Below the pieces are notes generated by a model. It made no database searches and was not told the origin of the DNA. It saw only the letters and a list, made by a program, of their open reading frames with translations. From JAVBKV01 sp031553885 (GTDB taxonomy: Bacteria > Bacteroidota > Bacteroidia > Bacteroidales > Azobacteroidaceae), in assembly GCA_031553885.1 (NCBI GenBank), contig JAVBKV010000060.1, positions 35,634-99,633 of the forward strand: a stretch of 64,000 bases of DNA. The letters run 5' to 3'. Numbering within the stretch: the first letter of the stretch is position 1; each line of letters starts with the position of its first letter. Of the stretch, positions 36,437 to 46,119 are shown one piece after another. A program made the translations under genes and the position numbers.

Positions 36437-39364
36437 ATGAAGAAATTGCTTTTGTTACTGACCACCATTTGCCTGCTTGTTGCCTGCGGAGAGAAGAAAG
36501 GATATGAGACTGTATCCAAAACAGATGCGAATGGGTATAAGTATGAAGAGGTTACCAATGATCCTTTCAAAGCGCGTATTTACACATTGAACAATGGTTT
36601 GAAGGTGTATTTGTCCCAGAATAAGGATGAACCACGTATTCAAACGATCATCGCCGTACGGGCCGGTTCCAAGGAAGACCCGCGGGATAATACCGGTTTG
36701 GCGCATTATTTAGAACACATGATGTTCAAGGGTACCAACCATTTCGGAACTTCAGACTGGGAAAAAGAAAAGGTGCTGATCGACAGCATAACCAATCTGT
36801 TTGAAGCATATAAGTTTGCGGAAAGCATGGACACAAAAAAAGCGATTTATAAACAAATCGATGCTGTATCCCAGGAGGCTTCACAGTATGCAATCTCCAA
36901 TGAATACGATAAACTGATCGGCTCGATCGGCGCTTCAGGAACCAATGCATTTACCAGCAATGACCTCACGGCTTACATCAATGAAATTCCTTCCAATGAG
37001 ATCGATAAATACATGAAATTGGAATACGACCGCTTCAGTAACCTGGTGCTGCGTTTGTTCCATACCGAACTGGAAACGGTTTATGAAGAATTCAACATGT
37101 ATCAGGACATGGGTGGTATGCTTGTGTGGGAAAAAGCATACGAAGAATTGTTCGATAAGCATCCGTACAAAGTGGATGTAATCGGTCTTCCGCAACACCT
37201 AAAGAGTCCTTCCATGAAAAGCGTAATGGAATTTCAGAAATATTACTATGTTCCGAACAACATGGCTGTTTGTATGACCGGCGATTTGGAATTCGTAAAT
37301 ACAATCCAGATTGTGGATAAATATTTCGGACAAATGAAACCGAATGAGAACCTGAAACATCCGGATCCGGTCAAAGAAGAGCCCGTAAAAGGGACAAAGG
37401 TTCGCGAAGTGTCTACTCCCGATCAGGAACGGATCCTGGTAGCTTACCGTTATGGAGATGTAAAATCCAAAGATGCTTTGTACCTGAACATGATCGCCTC
37501 CATTTTATATAATGGTAAGGCAGGTTTGATTGATCTGGATTTGATTCAGAAACAAAAAGTACTGCAATTGGGAGCTGGAGCCCGGAATATGAAAGATTAT
37601 GGGGTTTTTTATTTCTCGGGAACTCCGCGTGAAGGGCAAACCCTGGAAGATATGAGCGCTTTGATCCAGGAAGAAATCAAAAAACTGAAGGCCGGAGATT
37701 TTGATGACAATTTATTACAAGCCATTATCAATAACAAAAAACTTCAGGTTATCGAAACGACGGATAATCGTTATGCTTGCTACGATTTCTTGGAATCATT
37801 CATCAATGAGATCGACTGGAAAGAGTATATCTCTGAAATCGATCAACTGGCTGCCTTGAAAAAAGAAGACATTGTCGCTTTTGCCAATGAATTCTTCGGT
37901 GATAATTATGTAACCATTTACAAACGCACCGGTGAGAATAAAGAAAAAGTGACGGTCGATAAACCGGTAATTACTCCGATTAAGATCAACCGGGATGTGG
38001 AATCTCAATTTGCCAAAGACCTGCAGGCTGAAAAGGTTGATCCGATCGAACCGGTATTCATTGATTTCAAGGAAAGAATTAAAAAAGAAACGATCAAAGA
38101 CGGAATCGAACTGTACTATACAAAAAATGAAACCAATAAAACGTACGAACTGATCCGCTTTACGGATGTAGGGAATAAAACCGATAAGAAACTGGCACTT
38201 GCTTTCCGTTATCTCCCTTACTTAGGAACTTCCAAATACACTCCCGAGCAGCTCAAAATGGAAATGTATAAGCTGGCCATGTATTTCAGCGCCAGTTCGG
38301 GAAGTGAGCGTTCATACGTTTCTCTTTACGGGCTGGAGGAAACAATGGATCGCTCGTATGCCCTGGTGGAAGAAATGATGAACGATGCAGTTGTGAATGA
38401 AGAGGCTTACAATAACCTGGTAAATGATATTCTGAAACAACGGGCAAATAGCAAACTGGATAAAGGAGCTATCCTTCGGGGCGGTTTGGTTAACTATGCA
38501 AAATATGGTCCCGTGTCCGTATTTACGGATAACTTGTCGGAAGCCGAACTAAAAGCGATCAAGCCTCAGGAACTGATCGATATTATCAAAGATTTTGCTT
38601 CCTATAAATACGGATACCATTATTATGGTCCGCTGTCTCAGGATAAAATTGCGGCAAAAGTAAAAAATATGAAGACGCCGGAAACCTTGAAGGATGTACC
38701 GGCTCGTAAAGATTATCCCGAATTGCCGATGGACAAACCGGTTGTTTATTTTGCCGAATACGACATGGTACAAACCGAAATTATACTGTTAGCTAAAGAT
38801 ACAAAATTCGATGTAACCGTATTGCCCTACCAAAGCATGTTCAATTCCTACTATGGAGGAGGAATGAATTCGATTGTCTTCCAGGAAATCAGGGAAGCCC
38901 GCGGATTGGCTTATACAGCTTATGCTTTTGTTACTCAGCCTTCCCGTAAAGAAAATTCCAATTATGTTCAGGCCTATGTAGGAACCCAACCCGATAAAAT
39001 GGTAATCGCCATGGATGCATTCAGGGAACTATTGACTAATATGCCAAGCGCCGACAAACAATTTCAGTTGTGCAAGGAATCCGTACTTAACAATATGCGT
39101 TCCGAACGTTTGGTAAAAAGTAATATTTTCTGGAATTACATGTACCTGAAAGACCTGGGCATCGATTACGATATCCGGAAGCCGGTTTTTGAAACCATTC
39201 AGAAAATGGAACTGAGTGATATCCAGAAATATTTCGATGAACATATCAAGCCTGCTCAATTTTCTGTCCTCCTGATCGGAAAAAAAGACAAGATTGATTT
39301 TAATTATTTGAAAAAATATGCGGAAGTAAAAGAATTTTCGCTGGAAGAACTCTTCGGGTTCTAA
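36437..39364 (+). CDS. M16-family zinc metallopeptidase lipoprotein
   Basis: 975 residues from ATG at 36437; an upstream TTG at 36431 adds two residues. Signal MKKLLLLLTTICLLVACG has a lipidated cysteine at 17. The inverted zinc motif HYLEH (H90-E93-H94) is in GLAHYLEHMMFKGTNHFGT, with the third ligand glutamate in LETVYEEFNMY. Two M16 halves are present, the second without the zinc motif (FQEIREARGLAYTAYAF), as in pitrilysin-type enzymes. It probably degrades peptides in the periplasm. It is likely co-transcribed with the MG2/plug gene. Confidence 0.92.
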   Translation: MKKLLLLLTTICLLVACGEKKGYETVSKTDANGYKYEEVTNDPFKARIYTLNNGLKVYLSQNKDEPRIQTIIAVRAGSKEDPRDNTGLAHYLEHMMFKGTNHFGTSDWEKEKVLIDSITNLFEAYKFAESMDTKKAIYKQIDAVSQEASQYAISNEYDKLIGSIGASGTNAFTSNDLTAYINEIPSNEIDKYMKLEYDRFSNLVLRLFHTELETVYEEFNMYQDMGGMLVWEKAYEELFDKHPYKVDVIGLPQHLKSPSMKSVMEFQKYYYVPNNMAVCMTGDLEFVNTIQIVDKYFGQMKPNENLKHPDPVKEEPVKGTKVREVSTPDQERILVAYRYGDVKSKDALYLNMIASILYNGKAGLIDLDLIQKQKVLQLGAGARNMKDYGVFYFSGTPREGQTLEDMSALIQEEIKKLKAGDFDDNLLQAIINNKKLQVIETTDNRYACYDFLESFINEIDWKEYISEIDQLAALKKEDIVAFANEFFGDNYVTIYKRTGENKEKVTVDKPVITPIKINRDVESQFAKDLQAEKVDPIEPVFIDFKERIKKETIKDGIELYYTKNETNKTYELIRFTDVGNKTDKKLALAFRYLPYLGTSKYTPEQLKMEMYKLAMYFSASSGSERSYVSLYGLEETMDRSYALVEEMMNDAVVNEEAYNNLVNDILKQRANSKLDKGAILRGGLVNYAKYGPVSVFTDNLSEAELKAIKPQELIDIIKDFASYKYGYHYYGPLSQDKIAAKVKNMKTPETLKDVPARKDYPELPMDKPVVYFAEYDMVQTEIILLAKDTKFDVTVLPYQSMFNSYYGGGMNSIVFQEIREARGLAYTAYAFVTQPSRKENSNYVQAYVGTQPDKMVIAMDAFRELLTNMPSADKQFQLCKESVLNNMRSERLVKSNIFWNYMYLKDLGIDYDIRKPVFETIQKMELSDIQKYFDEHIKPAQFSVLLIGKKDKIDFNYLKKYAEVKEFSLEELFGF

Positions 39365-39395
39365 TGTTTTATTAACATCCTATCTTTATCATAAA

Positions 39396-39453
39396 AAGAG
39401 GTGTGGCAATGCAGTTGGTCTGAATAACTGAGGATTGTTTTGTCGCACCTCTT
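39396..39453 (+). terminator. stem-loop after the M16 peptidase gene
   Basis: AAGAGGTGTGGCAA pairs with TTGTCGCACCTCTT over 14 positions (two G-U), loop 30 bases. The T-run after it is poor, so termination would be weak or Rho-assisted. Confidence 0.45.
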
Positions 39454-39535
39454 CGCAGTTAAAAGAAAATTGGATTTTTTAATATGTTAAACAACCGATC
39501 CCTTCCGTATTTTTTACATTTTTTTTGTTTTTTTC

Positions 39536-39566
39536 TTGCATATTTAGAATATTCTCGTTTAATTTG
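39536..39566 (+). promoter_or_regulatory. putative promoter of the active susC-susD operon
   Basis: TTG at 39536-39538 and TTAATTTG at 39559-39566 (one mismatch to TAnnTTTG) are 20 bases apart, the usual spacing of Bacteroidota housekeeping promoters. Transcription would start near 39573. Confidence 0.4.
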
Positions 39567-39892
39567 CATGATTAAATAGAGGAGACATTGCAGAAGAAAC
39601 AGATAATGCTTAGAGTGTAAGAAATGCAACAATTAGAAGAAAAACCACAAACAGCCTATTGATGCATGACACAAATTTTATAGATCTGCTGTGTTTTGTA
39701 AATCAAACAAGTGTATAAACTAAGGAGTGATTGATGAAGTTAATGTTAAAATGTTATTGTTTGCCAATGAATACAGAATGTGATTCTTATCGGAATCCTT
39801 GGTATCCATAGGCTGCGTAGCATTTATATAAGTGTGTCTAACTAAAAAACTTTTTCTTAAAAAACAATAATTTTTTTTTTATTATTAATCTT

Positions 39893-42800
39893 ATGGAAAA
39901 CCTATCTTTAAAGCAGAATCGAACTATCCAGACGGGTATTCGAAAAGCACTTTATCTTTTGTTGTTCTTAGTAGCAACAACGGGTGTGTTTGCTCAGGGC
40001 CATACGGTCAGCGGAACCATACTCGATGCGAAAACGGGGGAAACATTGCCCGGAGTGTCTATCGAAATGAAAGGCAACCCGGCGGTGGGAGCTGTTACCG
40101 ATGTGAACGGGGCTTATGTCCTGAATGTTCCGGATGGAGCGAAGTCGGTACTTGTATTTACTTACATTGGTTATAAAGCCGTTGAACGTCCGGTAAATAA
40201 CCAGAAAATCATCAACGTTTCCATGGAAGAGGATGTAAAGGCGTTGGATGAAGTAGTAGTATTGGGTTATGGTACCCAGAAAAAGGGTAGCGTAATCGGT
40301 TCGGTTGAACGGTTGGATGCTGAAAAACTAAAACTGCCATCCCGCACCATCAGTACCTCACTGGCAGGTAATCTGGCCGGAGTTGTTGCTATTCAGTCTT
40401 CGGGAGAACCGGGATACGATTCCGCCCGTTTCTGGATCCGGGGTATCAGTACTTATACCGGAAAATCTGATCCCCTGATCCTGGTGGATGGCGTAGAACG
40501 GTCTATGGATGACGTTGAACCTGAGGATATTGCGGACTTTACTATCCTGAAAGATGCTACGGCTACGGCTGTATACGGGGTACGCGGAGGTAACGGGGTT
40601 GTGCTGATTACTACCAAAAAAGGTACGGTAAGTAAGCCCTCCATTAATTTACGCATGGAGAATGCCTTTTCTTCCCCGGTACACCTGGTTAAGTTCGAAG
40701 ATGGGGCTACTTACATGAAAATGCATAATGAAGCCTTGAAAAACCAGGGGGTACAGCCTATTTATTCCGATTCGAAGATTCAGAACACGATTGACCAAAC
40801 GGATCCGTATTATTATCCGGATACCAACTGGCAGGATGCCTTGCTTAAAGATTTTAACCTCTATCAAAAGGTTACCCTGAATATTTCCGGAGGAAATGAA
40901 ACCATGCGTTATTATGTTTCCGCGGCTTTCCTGAACCAGGATGGTATGTTCAAGCATTTCGGGGGAACCAGCTTTAATAACAATATCAATTATAAACGGT
41001 ATAATTTCCGTACCAATTTTGACGTAAATGCTTCCAAGTCAACTCTTTTGAGCGTTTCTGTTCATGCCATTCAGGAAAACGGAAATTACCCGAATACCGA
41101 TACAGGTACTATTTTTAGCTGGATGAATGACATCTGTCCGGTCGATTATCCGTTGACTTATCCGGATGAGACCAAAGTACCGGGTATTTCTTACGGACAG
41201 GGACGTAACCCCTATCAATTGCTGGCCCGTTCGGGATACCGGGAGTTGAATACGGCGACTGCTCAGTCCGTTTTTACGGTCACCCAGGATCTGGATATGC
41301 TTACCAAAGGCTTGAGGGCGAAAGCCATTTTCTCTTTCGACAACTATAAAACCCTGAGGGGAAATTATGAAATGAGGCCCCGTCCTTACCTGATCAAACC
41401 GTATGGATACGATCCTGTTACCGGGGATCCGATCCTGAAGGATGAAAACGGGAATTACAATTATGTGGATTCGGAGCCTAACAACGCTGATTATTATGAT
41501 TATCTTAAAAAGAGTACCAGTAATGAAGAATCAGATCAAAGTACTTATTTCGAGTTTTCGTTGAATTACAACCGCAGTTTTGGCAAGCACAATATAGGAG
41601 GTCTTTTCCTGTATAATCAAGGCGAAAAACAATATCCTAAAAATACGGATGTGTATAATTCCATCTCCCACCGTACCCAAGGGTATACAGGCCGTGCTAC
41701 TTACTCATATGCCGACCGGTATTTTGCAGAATTCAACTTCGGATACAACGGTTCTGAAAACTTTGCCAAGGATCACCGTTACGGATTTTTCCCTGCCTAT
41801 GCCATCGGTTGGACTCCTTCGGAAGAAGATTTTATGGATTGGATGAAGCCAGCCGTTTCTTACCTGAAATTAAGGGCCTCTTACGGTCAGGTAGGAAATG
41901 ATAATCTGGCAGATATTAATTCACTCTCTTCAAGTAATGATGGAAAAATCTCACGTTTTGTTTATTTGTCACGGGTAGCTGCAACCAGCTCGAATGTCGG
42001 TTTTGGTGTAAGTAACGGATATGGTTACGGACATGGAGCCGGATTGGCCATTACCTATTATGGTAATCCGGATGCTATCTGGGAAACAGCTACGAAGCTG
42101 GACCTCGGTTTTGAAGCGAATTTCCTGAATGGTTTCCGCCTGCAGGCCGACTATTTCTACGAAAGCAGGAAAGACATCTGGGTACAGTTGAACAAGGTTC
42201 CCGATATATTTGGTTACTCGAAAGCTCAACCCGGAGGAAATGTCGGGGAAATGGAAAACAGGGGAGTTGACGGTACCTTGGAATACAACCGCCAGATCAA
42301 TAAGGACTGGTCAATAGTCTTGAAAGCGCCGTTTACATTTGCTAAAAATAAAATATTAGCCAATGGGGATGAAACACCCAAGTACGCCTACCAGTCCAAG
42401 ATCGGACAACCGTATGGACGTTGGATGGGATATGTTGCCGAAGGGTATTTCATTGACCAGGCGGATATCGATAATCATCCGAATCAAACGGCTCTGGGAG
42501 GAGTACCGAAGCCGGGAGACTTAAAATATAAGGATGTGAACGGGGACGGAGTAGTTGACTCCTTCGACCAGATTTATCAGGGACATCCGGATATTCCTGA
42601 ATTTACTTACGGATTCAGCGCCAGTGTCGCTTATAAAAACCTGGACTTCTCATTCATGTTTCAGGGTGCCGAGAATGTGACATTTACTACCTCGCCGAAG
42701 TTGTTCAACCAGCAAGGCCGTGGAAATGTTTACGATTTTTATCCCGGTGATTACTGGACGGAAGACAATCAGAACCCGGACGCCCGTTTTCCTCGCCTGG

Positions 42801-43072
42801 CTACCGGTTCACAAACTGCTAATTTTGTAAGGTCCTCCTGGTGGATGGTGGATGGAAGTTACCTTAAACTGAGGTCCGTCGAATTGGGATATTCGCTTCC
42901 CAAGACCCTGATGTCTAAAATAGGAATCAGAAGCGCACGGATCTATACAAATGGAACCAACCTCCTTACGATCAGCGATTTCAAATGGTGGGATCCTGAA
43001 TCCAGAAGTTCAAACGGAATGTATTATCCGATTCAAAAGTCAATCAATGTCGGATTAGAGGTTAAATTTTAA
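39893..43072 (+). CDS. SusC/RagA-family TonB-dependent outer membrane transporter (active copy)
   Basis: 1059 residues. Signal peptide at about 16-35 (ALYLLLFLVATTGVFAQ), then a carboxypeptidase-regulatory domain (HTVSGTILDAKTGETLPGV), the SusC-specific junction ALDEVVVLGYGTQKKGSV at 117-134, the plug (to about 250) and a 22-strand barrel ending LEVKF. It imports glycan oligomers together with the SusD protein encoded 14 bp downstream. Codons for residues 127-132 carry the 17-base site TACCCAGAAAAAGGGTA, which marks the left edge of homology with the silent cassette. No sigma/anti-sigma or hybrid two-component regulator lies nearby. Substrate unknown. Confidence 0.95.
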   Translation: MENLSLKQNRTIQTGIRKALYLLLFLVATTGVFAQGHTVSGTILDAKTGETLPGVSIEMKGNPAVGAVTDVNGAYVLNVPDGAKSVLVFTYIGYKAVERPVNNQKIINVSMEEDVKALDEVVVLGYGTQKKGSVIGSVERLDAEKLKLPSRTISTSLAGNLAGVVAIQSSGEPGYDSARFWIRGISTYTGKSDPLILVDGVERSMDDVEPEDIADFTILKDATATAVYGVRGGNGVVLITTKKGTVSKPSINLRMENAFSSPVHLVKFEDGATYMKMHNEALKNQGVQPIYSDSKIQNTIDQTDPYYYPDTNWQDALLKDFNLYQKVTLNISGGNETMRYYVSAAFLNQDGMFKHFGGTSFNNNINYKRYNFRTNFDVNASKSTLLSVSVHAIQENGNYPNTDTGTIFSWMNDICPVDYPLTYPDETKVPGISYGQGRNPYQLLARSGYRELNTATAQSVFTVTQDLDMLTKGLRAKAIFSFDNYKTLRGNYEMRPRPYLIKPYGYDPVTGDPILKDENGNYNYVDSEPNNADYYDYLKKSTSNEESDQSTYFEFSLNYNRSFGKHNIGGLFLYNQGEKQYPKNTDVYNSISHRTQGYTGRATYSYADRYFAEFNFGYNGSENFAKDHRYGFFPAYAIGWTPSEEDFMDWMKPAVSYLKLRASYGQVGNDNLADINSLSSSNDGKISRFVYLSRVAATSSNVGFGVSNGYGYGHGAGLAITYYGNPDAIWETATKLDLGFEANFLNGFRLQADYFYESRKDIWVQLNKVPDIFGYSKAQPGGNVGEMENRGVDGTLEYNRQINKDWSIVLKAPFTFAKNKILANGDETPKYAYQSKIGQPYGRWMGYVAEGYFIDQADIDNHPNQTALGGVPKPGDLKYKDVNGDGVVDSFDQIYQGHPDIPEFTYGFSASVAYKNLDFSFMFQGAENVTFTTSPKLFNQQGRGNVYDFYPGDYWTEDNQNPDARFPRLATGSQTANFVRSSWWMVDGSYLKLRSVELGYSLPKTLMSKIGIRSARIYTNGTNLLTISDFKWWDPESRSSNGMYYPIQKSINVGLEVKF
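40273..40289 (+). repeat. SusC-internal recombination-like site (17-bp imperfect palindrome)
   Basis: TACCCAGAAAAAGGGTA: 5-base inverted arms around a 7-base spacer, within the codons for GTQKKG. The exact copy in opposite orientation is at 31702-31718 and a +1 copy at 31624-31641. Sequence to the right of it is homologous to the silent cassette, sequence to the left is unique. Confidence 0.85.
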
Positions 43073-43086
43073 TAACGAATAATAGT

Positions 43087-45039
43087 ATGAAAACATTGAA
43101 ATATATCTATATATTGTTTCTGGCCGGTTTGCTCGGTTTGGGAGCCTGTTCCGATTACCTGGACCAGATGCCGGAAGAGCAATTGAAGGTGGCCGATTTG
43201 TATAAGTCCAAGGATGATGTGGTCCGTGTATTGACTGATATCTATGACAAACACCCCCAGATCAACAATTTTCAGAACTTTATCGGATTGGGCGCCGATG
43301 ACCTGTTTTTTAACTGGAATAACTACAATCCCTATTACAAGGACCTGGGGCAGCTTAGCGCTTCTTCTCCCATTTATAACGATGAAAAATGGTCATGGAG
43401 GGGGTATTACAATTCCATCCGTGCTTCCATTGACTTCCTGAACCGGATCCACGAATGCCAGGATGAAAAATTAAACGAACAGACCAGGACCTGGTGGATC
43501 GGAGAAGCTTATTTCCTCCAGGCCTATTTTAATTTTCTCTTGCTCGAACAATATGGTCCCATGCCTATTGTTGATAAGGTTTATGACGGTTCGGAGATGA
43601 TCAGTAAGATGAATGAGGGTATTCCCCGGGCGCATGTCGACACGGTGGTTAACCACATCGATAAGTTATTGCTGGAAGCGATGGCCCGTCTGGATCCTTC
43701 TTACCAGCAATCTGATCCCGACCGTGCCGGTCGCGCCAATGGTACTGCTGCCCGTTTCCTGAGGGCGCGTCTGTGGCTGTATGCCGCCAGTCCCTTGTAT
43801 AACGGAATGAAAACAACCGACGGAAAAGACCTTTCCAACCTGTGTCCGGAAGACAATGAAGGAAAGAAACTGATCAATACCACAGTAGATGTCGAAAAGT
43901 GGAAGAAGGCCATGGATTATGCGAAAGAAGCCATCGAATATGCTGAAAATGAAGCTCAATTCTCTATCATGCGGGAAGGTATGACCGGAAATATAAATAC
44001 CAACAACAGCTACTGGTATTACAAACGGATCTTCAGTTATCCGCGTGGAGGGGAAGCCAGCCCGGAAATGATTTTCTACAAGCAAAACTTTTCAACCGGT
44101 GATTGGAACAACCATGCCTTGCCCATCAGCTGGGCCTTGTATTCGGGTATTTGTCCTACCTGGGCGCATACGGAAGAGTATTTCATGGCTAACGGCTTGA
44201 TGCCGGAAGACGATCCGGCTTACCGGACAGCTACCGGTTTTTCCAGCTATAACTCCGGTTCGTTCAATAACATTCAGTTGTATAATAAATTCAAAAAACG
44301 GGAACCCCGGTTCTATTCCAATATCCTGTTCCCTGATCAGTATTCATACGCGATGCTGGATTCAACCAAAGAATCATTCACTACCAAGTGGTCGAATTTC
44401 ACCAGTACAGCAAGTGAGAACGAAACTTATTTCCGTCCGTATTATAACGGCCAGGACGGATATGAACGTAAAACCGGACGGGATTATTCCGTTTCAGGTA
44501 TGTTGGGTATCAAGTGGGTTATGCCTACAGCCTCTAAGACTACCAGGGGGGACAATGCTGTGCCTATTTTCCGCTTGACCGAGTTGTACCTGAATTATAC
44601 GGAGGCTGCTTTTGAATATTATGCCGCTAAGGGTATGAATCCGTTGAACCAGCCCGATGTATTCTTTTACTGGGATCAGATCCGCGACCGCGCCGGAATC
44701 AAGGGTGTACGGGAAGCGTATGCGAAGGCAGGTATTACGTTGACCACGAACAAACTGAGAGAATTGATTCACCGCGAACGCCGGATTGAATTCCACGCAG
44801 AAGGCCATCGTTATTTCGATAACCGCAGGTGGTTGGATGCAGAACGGGAAGGTAATCCGAAACAAGGATTCGATATCATGAAAAATACAGGTACCGGTTT
44901 CTGGAATATTGTTACGTTCATTACCCCGGTTTGGTATCCTGATAACCGGATGTACTTTATGCCTATTCCTCAAACGGAAATTAATAAGAATCCCAAGTTG
45001 ACACAGAACGTGGGTTGGGATAAAGGTGATGATGAATAA
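43087..45039 (+). CDS. SusD/RagB-family glycan-binding lipoprotein (active copy)
   Basis: 650 residues. Signal MKTLKYIYILFLAGLLGLGAC with the lipidated cysteine at 21. TPR-type helical scaffold, with RTWWIGEAYFLQAYFNFLLLEQYGP, GTAARFLRARLWLYAASPLYNG and RERRIEFHAEGHRYFDNRRW, as in RagB/SusD. It caps the SusC barrel and binds the glycan. It follows susC by 14 bp. Paralogue of the gene at 26876. Confidence 0.95.
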   Translation: MKTLKYIYILFLAGLLGLGACSDYLDQMPEEQLKVADLYKSKDDVVRVLTDIYDKHPQINNFQNFIGLGADDLFFNWNNYNPYYKDLGQLSASSPIYNDEKWSWRGYYNSIRASIDFLNRIHECQDEKLNEQTRTWWIGEAYFLQAYFNFLLLEQYGPMPIVDKVYDGSEMISKMNEGIPRAHVDTVVNHIDKLLLEAMARLDPSYQQSDPDRAGRANGTAARFLRARLWLYAASPLYNGMKTTDGKDLSNLCPEDNEGKKLINTTVDVEKWKKAMDYAKEAIEYAENEAQFSIMREGMTGNINTNNSYWYYKRIFSYPRGGEASPEMIFYKQNFSTGDWNNHALPISWALYSGICPTWAHTEEYFMANGLMPEDDPAYRTATGFSSYNSGSFNNIQLYNKFKKREPRFYSNILFPDQYSYAMLDSTKESFTTKWSNFTSTASENETYFRPYYNGQDGYERKTGRDYSVSGMLGIKWVMPTASKTTRGDNAVPIFRLTELYLNYTEAAFEYYAAKGMNPLNQPDVFFYWDQIRDRAGIKGVREAYAKAGITLTTNKLRELIHRERRIEFHAEGHRYFDNRRWLDAEREGNPKQGFDIMKNTGTGFWNIVTFITPVWYPDNRMYFMPIPQTEINKNPKLTQNVGWDKGDDE

Positions 45040-45071
45040 AATTAACAATGCTTAAAAACAACTAATGTGAT

Positions 45072-45953
45072 ATGAAAAATAAAATAAAATCGATCATTTG
45101 TTTCGGTTTGCTGGCATTTGTACTGGCCGGCTGTAGTGACGACGACGGGCCAAAGGTAAAGCCCGGAGCGATCAATAACCTGACTGCCGAAACACTTCCT
45201 GGAAAGATTATCCTGCGTTGGGATCTTCCTGCGGCCGACAGTAATATCAAATACGTGAAGGTTAATTATTACGATCCGCGTACAAAAAAGAATATCCAGC
45301 GATTAGCGAGCGCTTATACCGACAGTATGATCATTCCCGAAACCCGGGCCAGGTACAATGAATATTCTTTTACCCTGACTCCGATAAGCGATACGGAAAC
45401 ATCCGGAGCGGCCCAGGTGGTAAAGAAAGCTTCAGAAGCGGCTGCAATAACGACTACTTACACCGATACTCAGATTGCATTGAAAGCGGCTGATTTAAGT
45501 ACAAATGCTCAGGAGCCTTCTGAAGGTCCGATTGCCAACTTGTTGGATGGGGATACAGGAACATTCTTCCATACCGCTTGGTCGGTGAGTTTTACGGCAC
45601 CGTATTGGTTACAAGCCAATCTGAATAAGACAATTGACAATTGTAAGATCTATTTTCATCGTCGTACTCAGAATAACAACAACCGTCCGATTGATTTTGA
45701 CCTGATGGGAAGTACGGATGGTAACGATTGGTTTTTGATCCGGAATTTTGCTAATCCGGCAGATAAATTACCTGTCGATGCGGCAGTTAATGATTATACA
45801 TCTCCGGTGATTCAATCTCCGAAACCTTTTAACCGTATTCGGATTAATGTAAATAAGACAAACAATAATACGGTATTCTTTACCATGTCTGAATTCAAAG
45901 TGTGGCAAGTCACAATTAATGTCTTCAATCCCGAAACAGACGAAACAGATTAA
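45072..45953 (+). CDS. DUF4959/discoidin surface lipoprotein (active copy)
   Basis: 293 residues. Signal MKNKIKSIICFGLLAFVLAGC, then the FN3-like DUF4959 module and a discoidin domain (GPIANLLDGDTGTFFHTAW, HRRTQNNNNRPIDFDL). It is likely a surface glycan-binding protein of the same PUL unit. The 32 bp between susD and this gene are identical to those of the silent cassette. Terminator follows. Confidence 0.88.
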   Translation: MKNKIKSIICFGLLAFVLAGCSDDDGPKVKPGAINNLTAETLPGKIILRWDLPAADSNIKYVKVNYYDPRTKKNIQRLASAYTDSMIIPETRARYNEYSFTLTPISDTETSGAAQVVKKASEAAAITTTYTDTQIALKAADLSTNAQEPSEGPIANLLDGDTGTFFHTAWSVSFTAPYWLQANLNKTIDNCKIYFHRRTQNNNNRPIDFDLMGSTDGNDWFLIRNFANPADKLPVDAAVNDYTSPVIQSPKPFNRIRINVNKTNNNTVFFTMSEFKVWQVTINVFNPETDETD

Positions 45954-45971
45954 TCTCTTTGCAAGAGATTA

Positions 45972-46030
45972 AGAATAAAAAGGAAAAACCTCTTCTCCAG
46001 ACCGGAGAAGAGGTTTTTCCTTTTTATTCT
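45972..46030. terminator. bidirectional terminator at the outer end of the active SusCD cassette
   Basis: A perfect 27-bp stem (45972-45998 with 46004-46030; core GGAAAAACCTCTTCTCC) and a 5-base loop, flanked by A/T runs. It shares its core with 25895-25955. It ends the cassette (plus). Confidence 0.93.
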
Positions 46031-46119
46031 AATATCAACGAATTACTTTCTCTACTAACTCGTCGAAGAGGTTGATGAATCTTCTGTACGGAAATTTTTT
46101 TGTAAATGAATGGTTTTGT

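Larger units (their letters stand above)
39365..39892. other. 528-bp intergenic region with susC promoter and long leader
   Basis: It begins with a stem-loop (39396-39409 with 39440-39453, two wobble pairs) that probably ends the M16 transcript. A promoter-like pair lies at 39536-39566, which would leave an untranslated leader of about 320 bases before susC. The leader contains short AT-rich runs but no recognised riboswitch or open frame. This region moves with the susC 5-prime end if the segment inverts. Confidence 0.6.
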
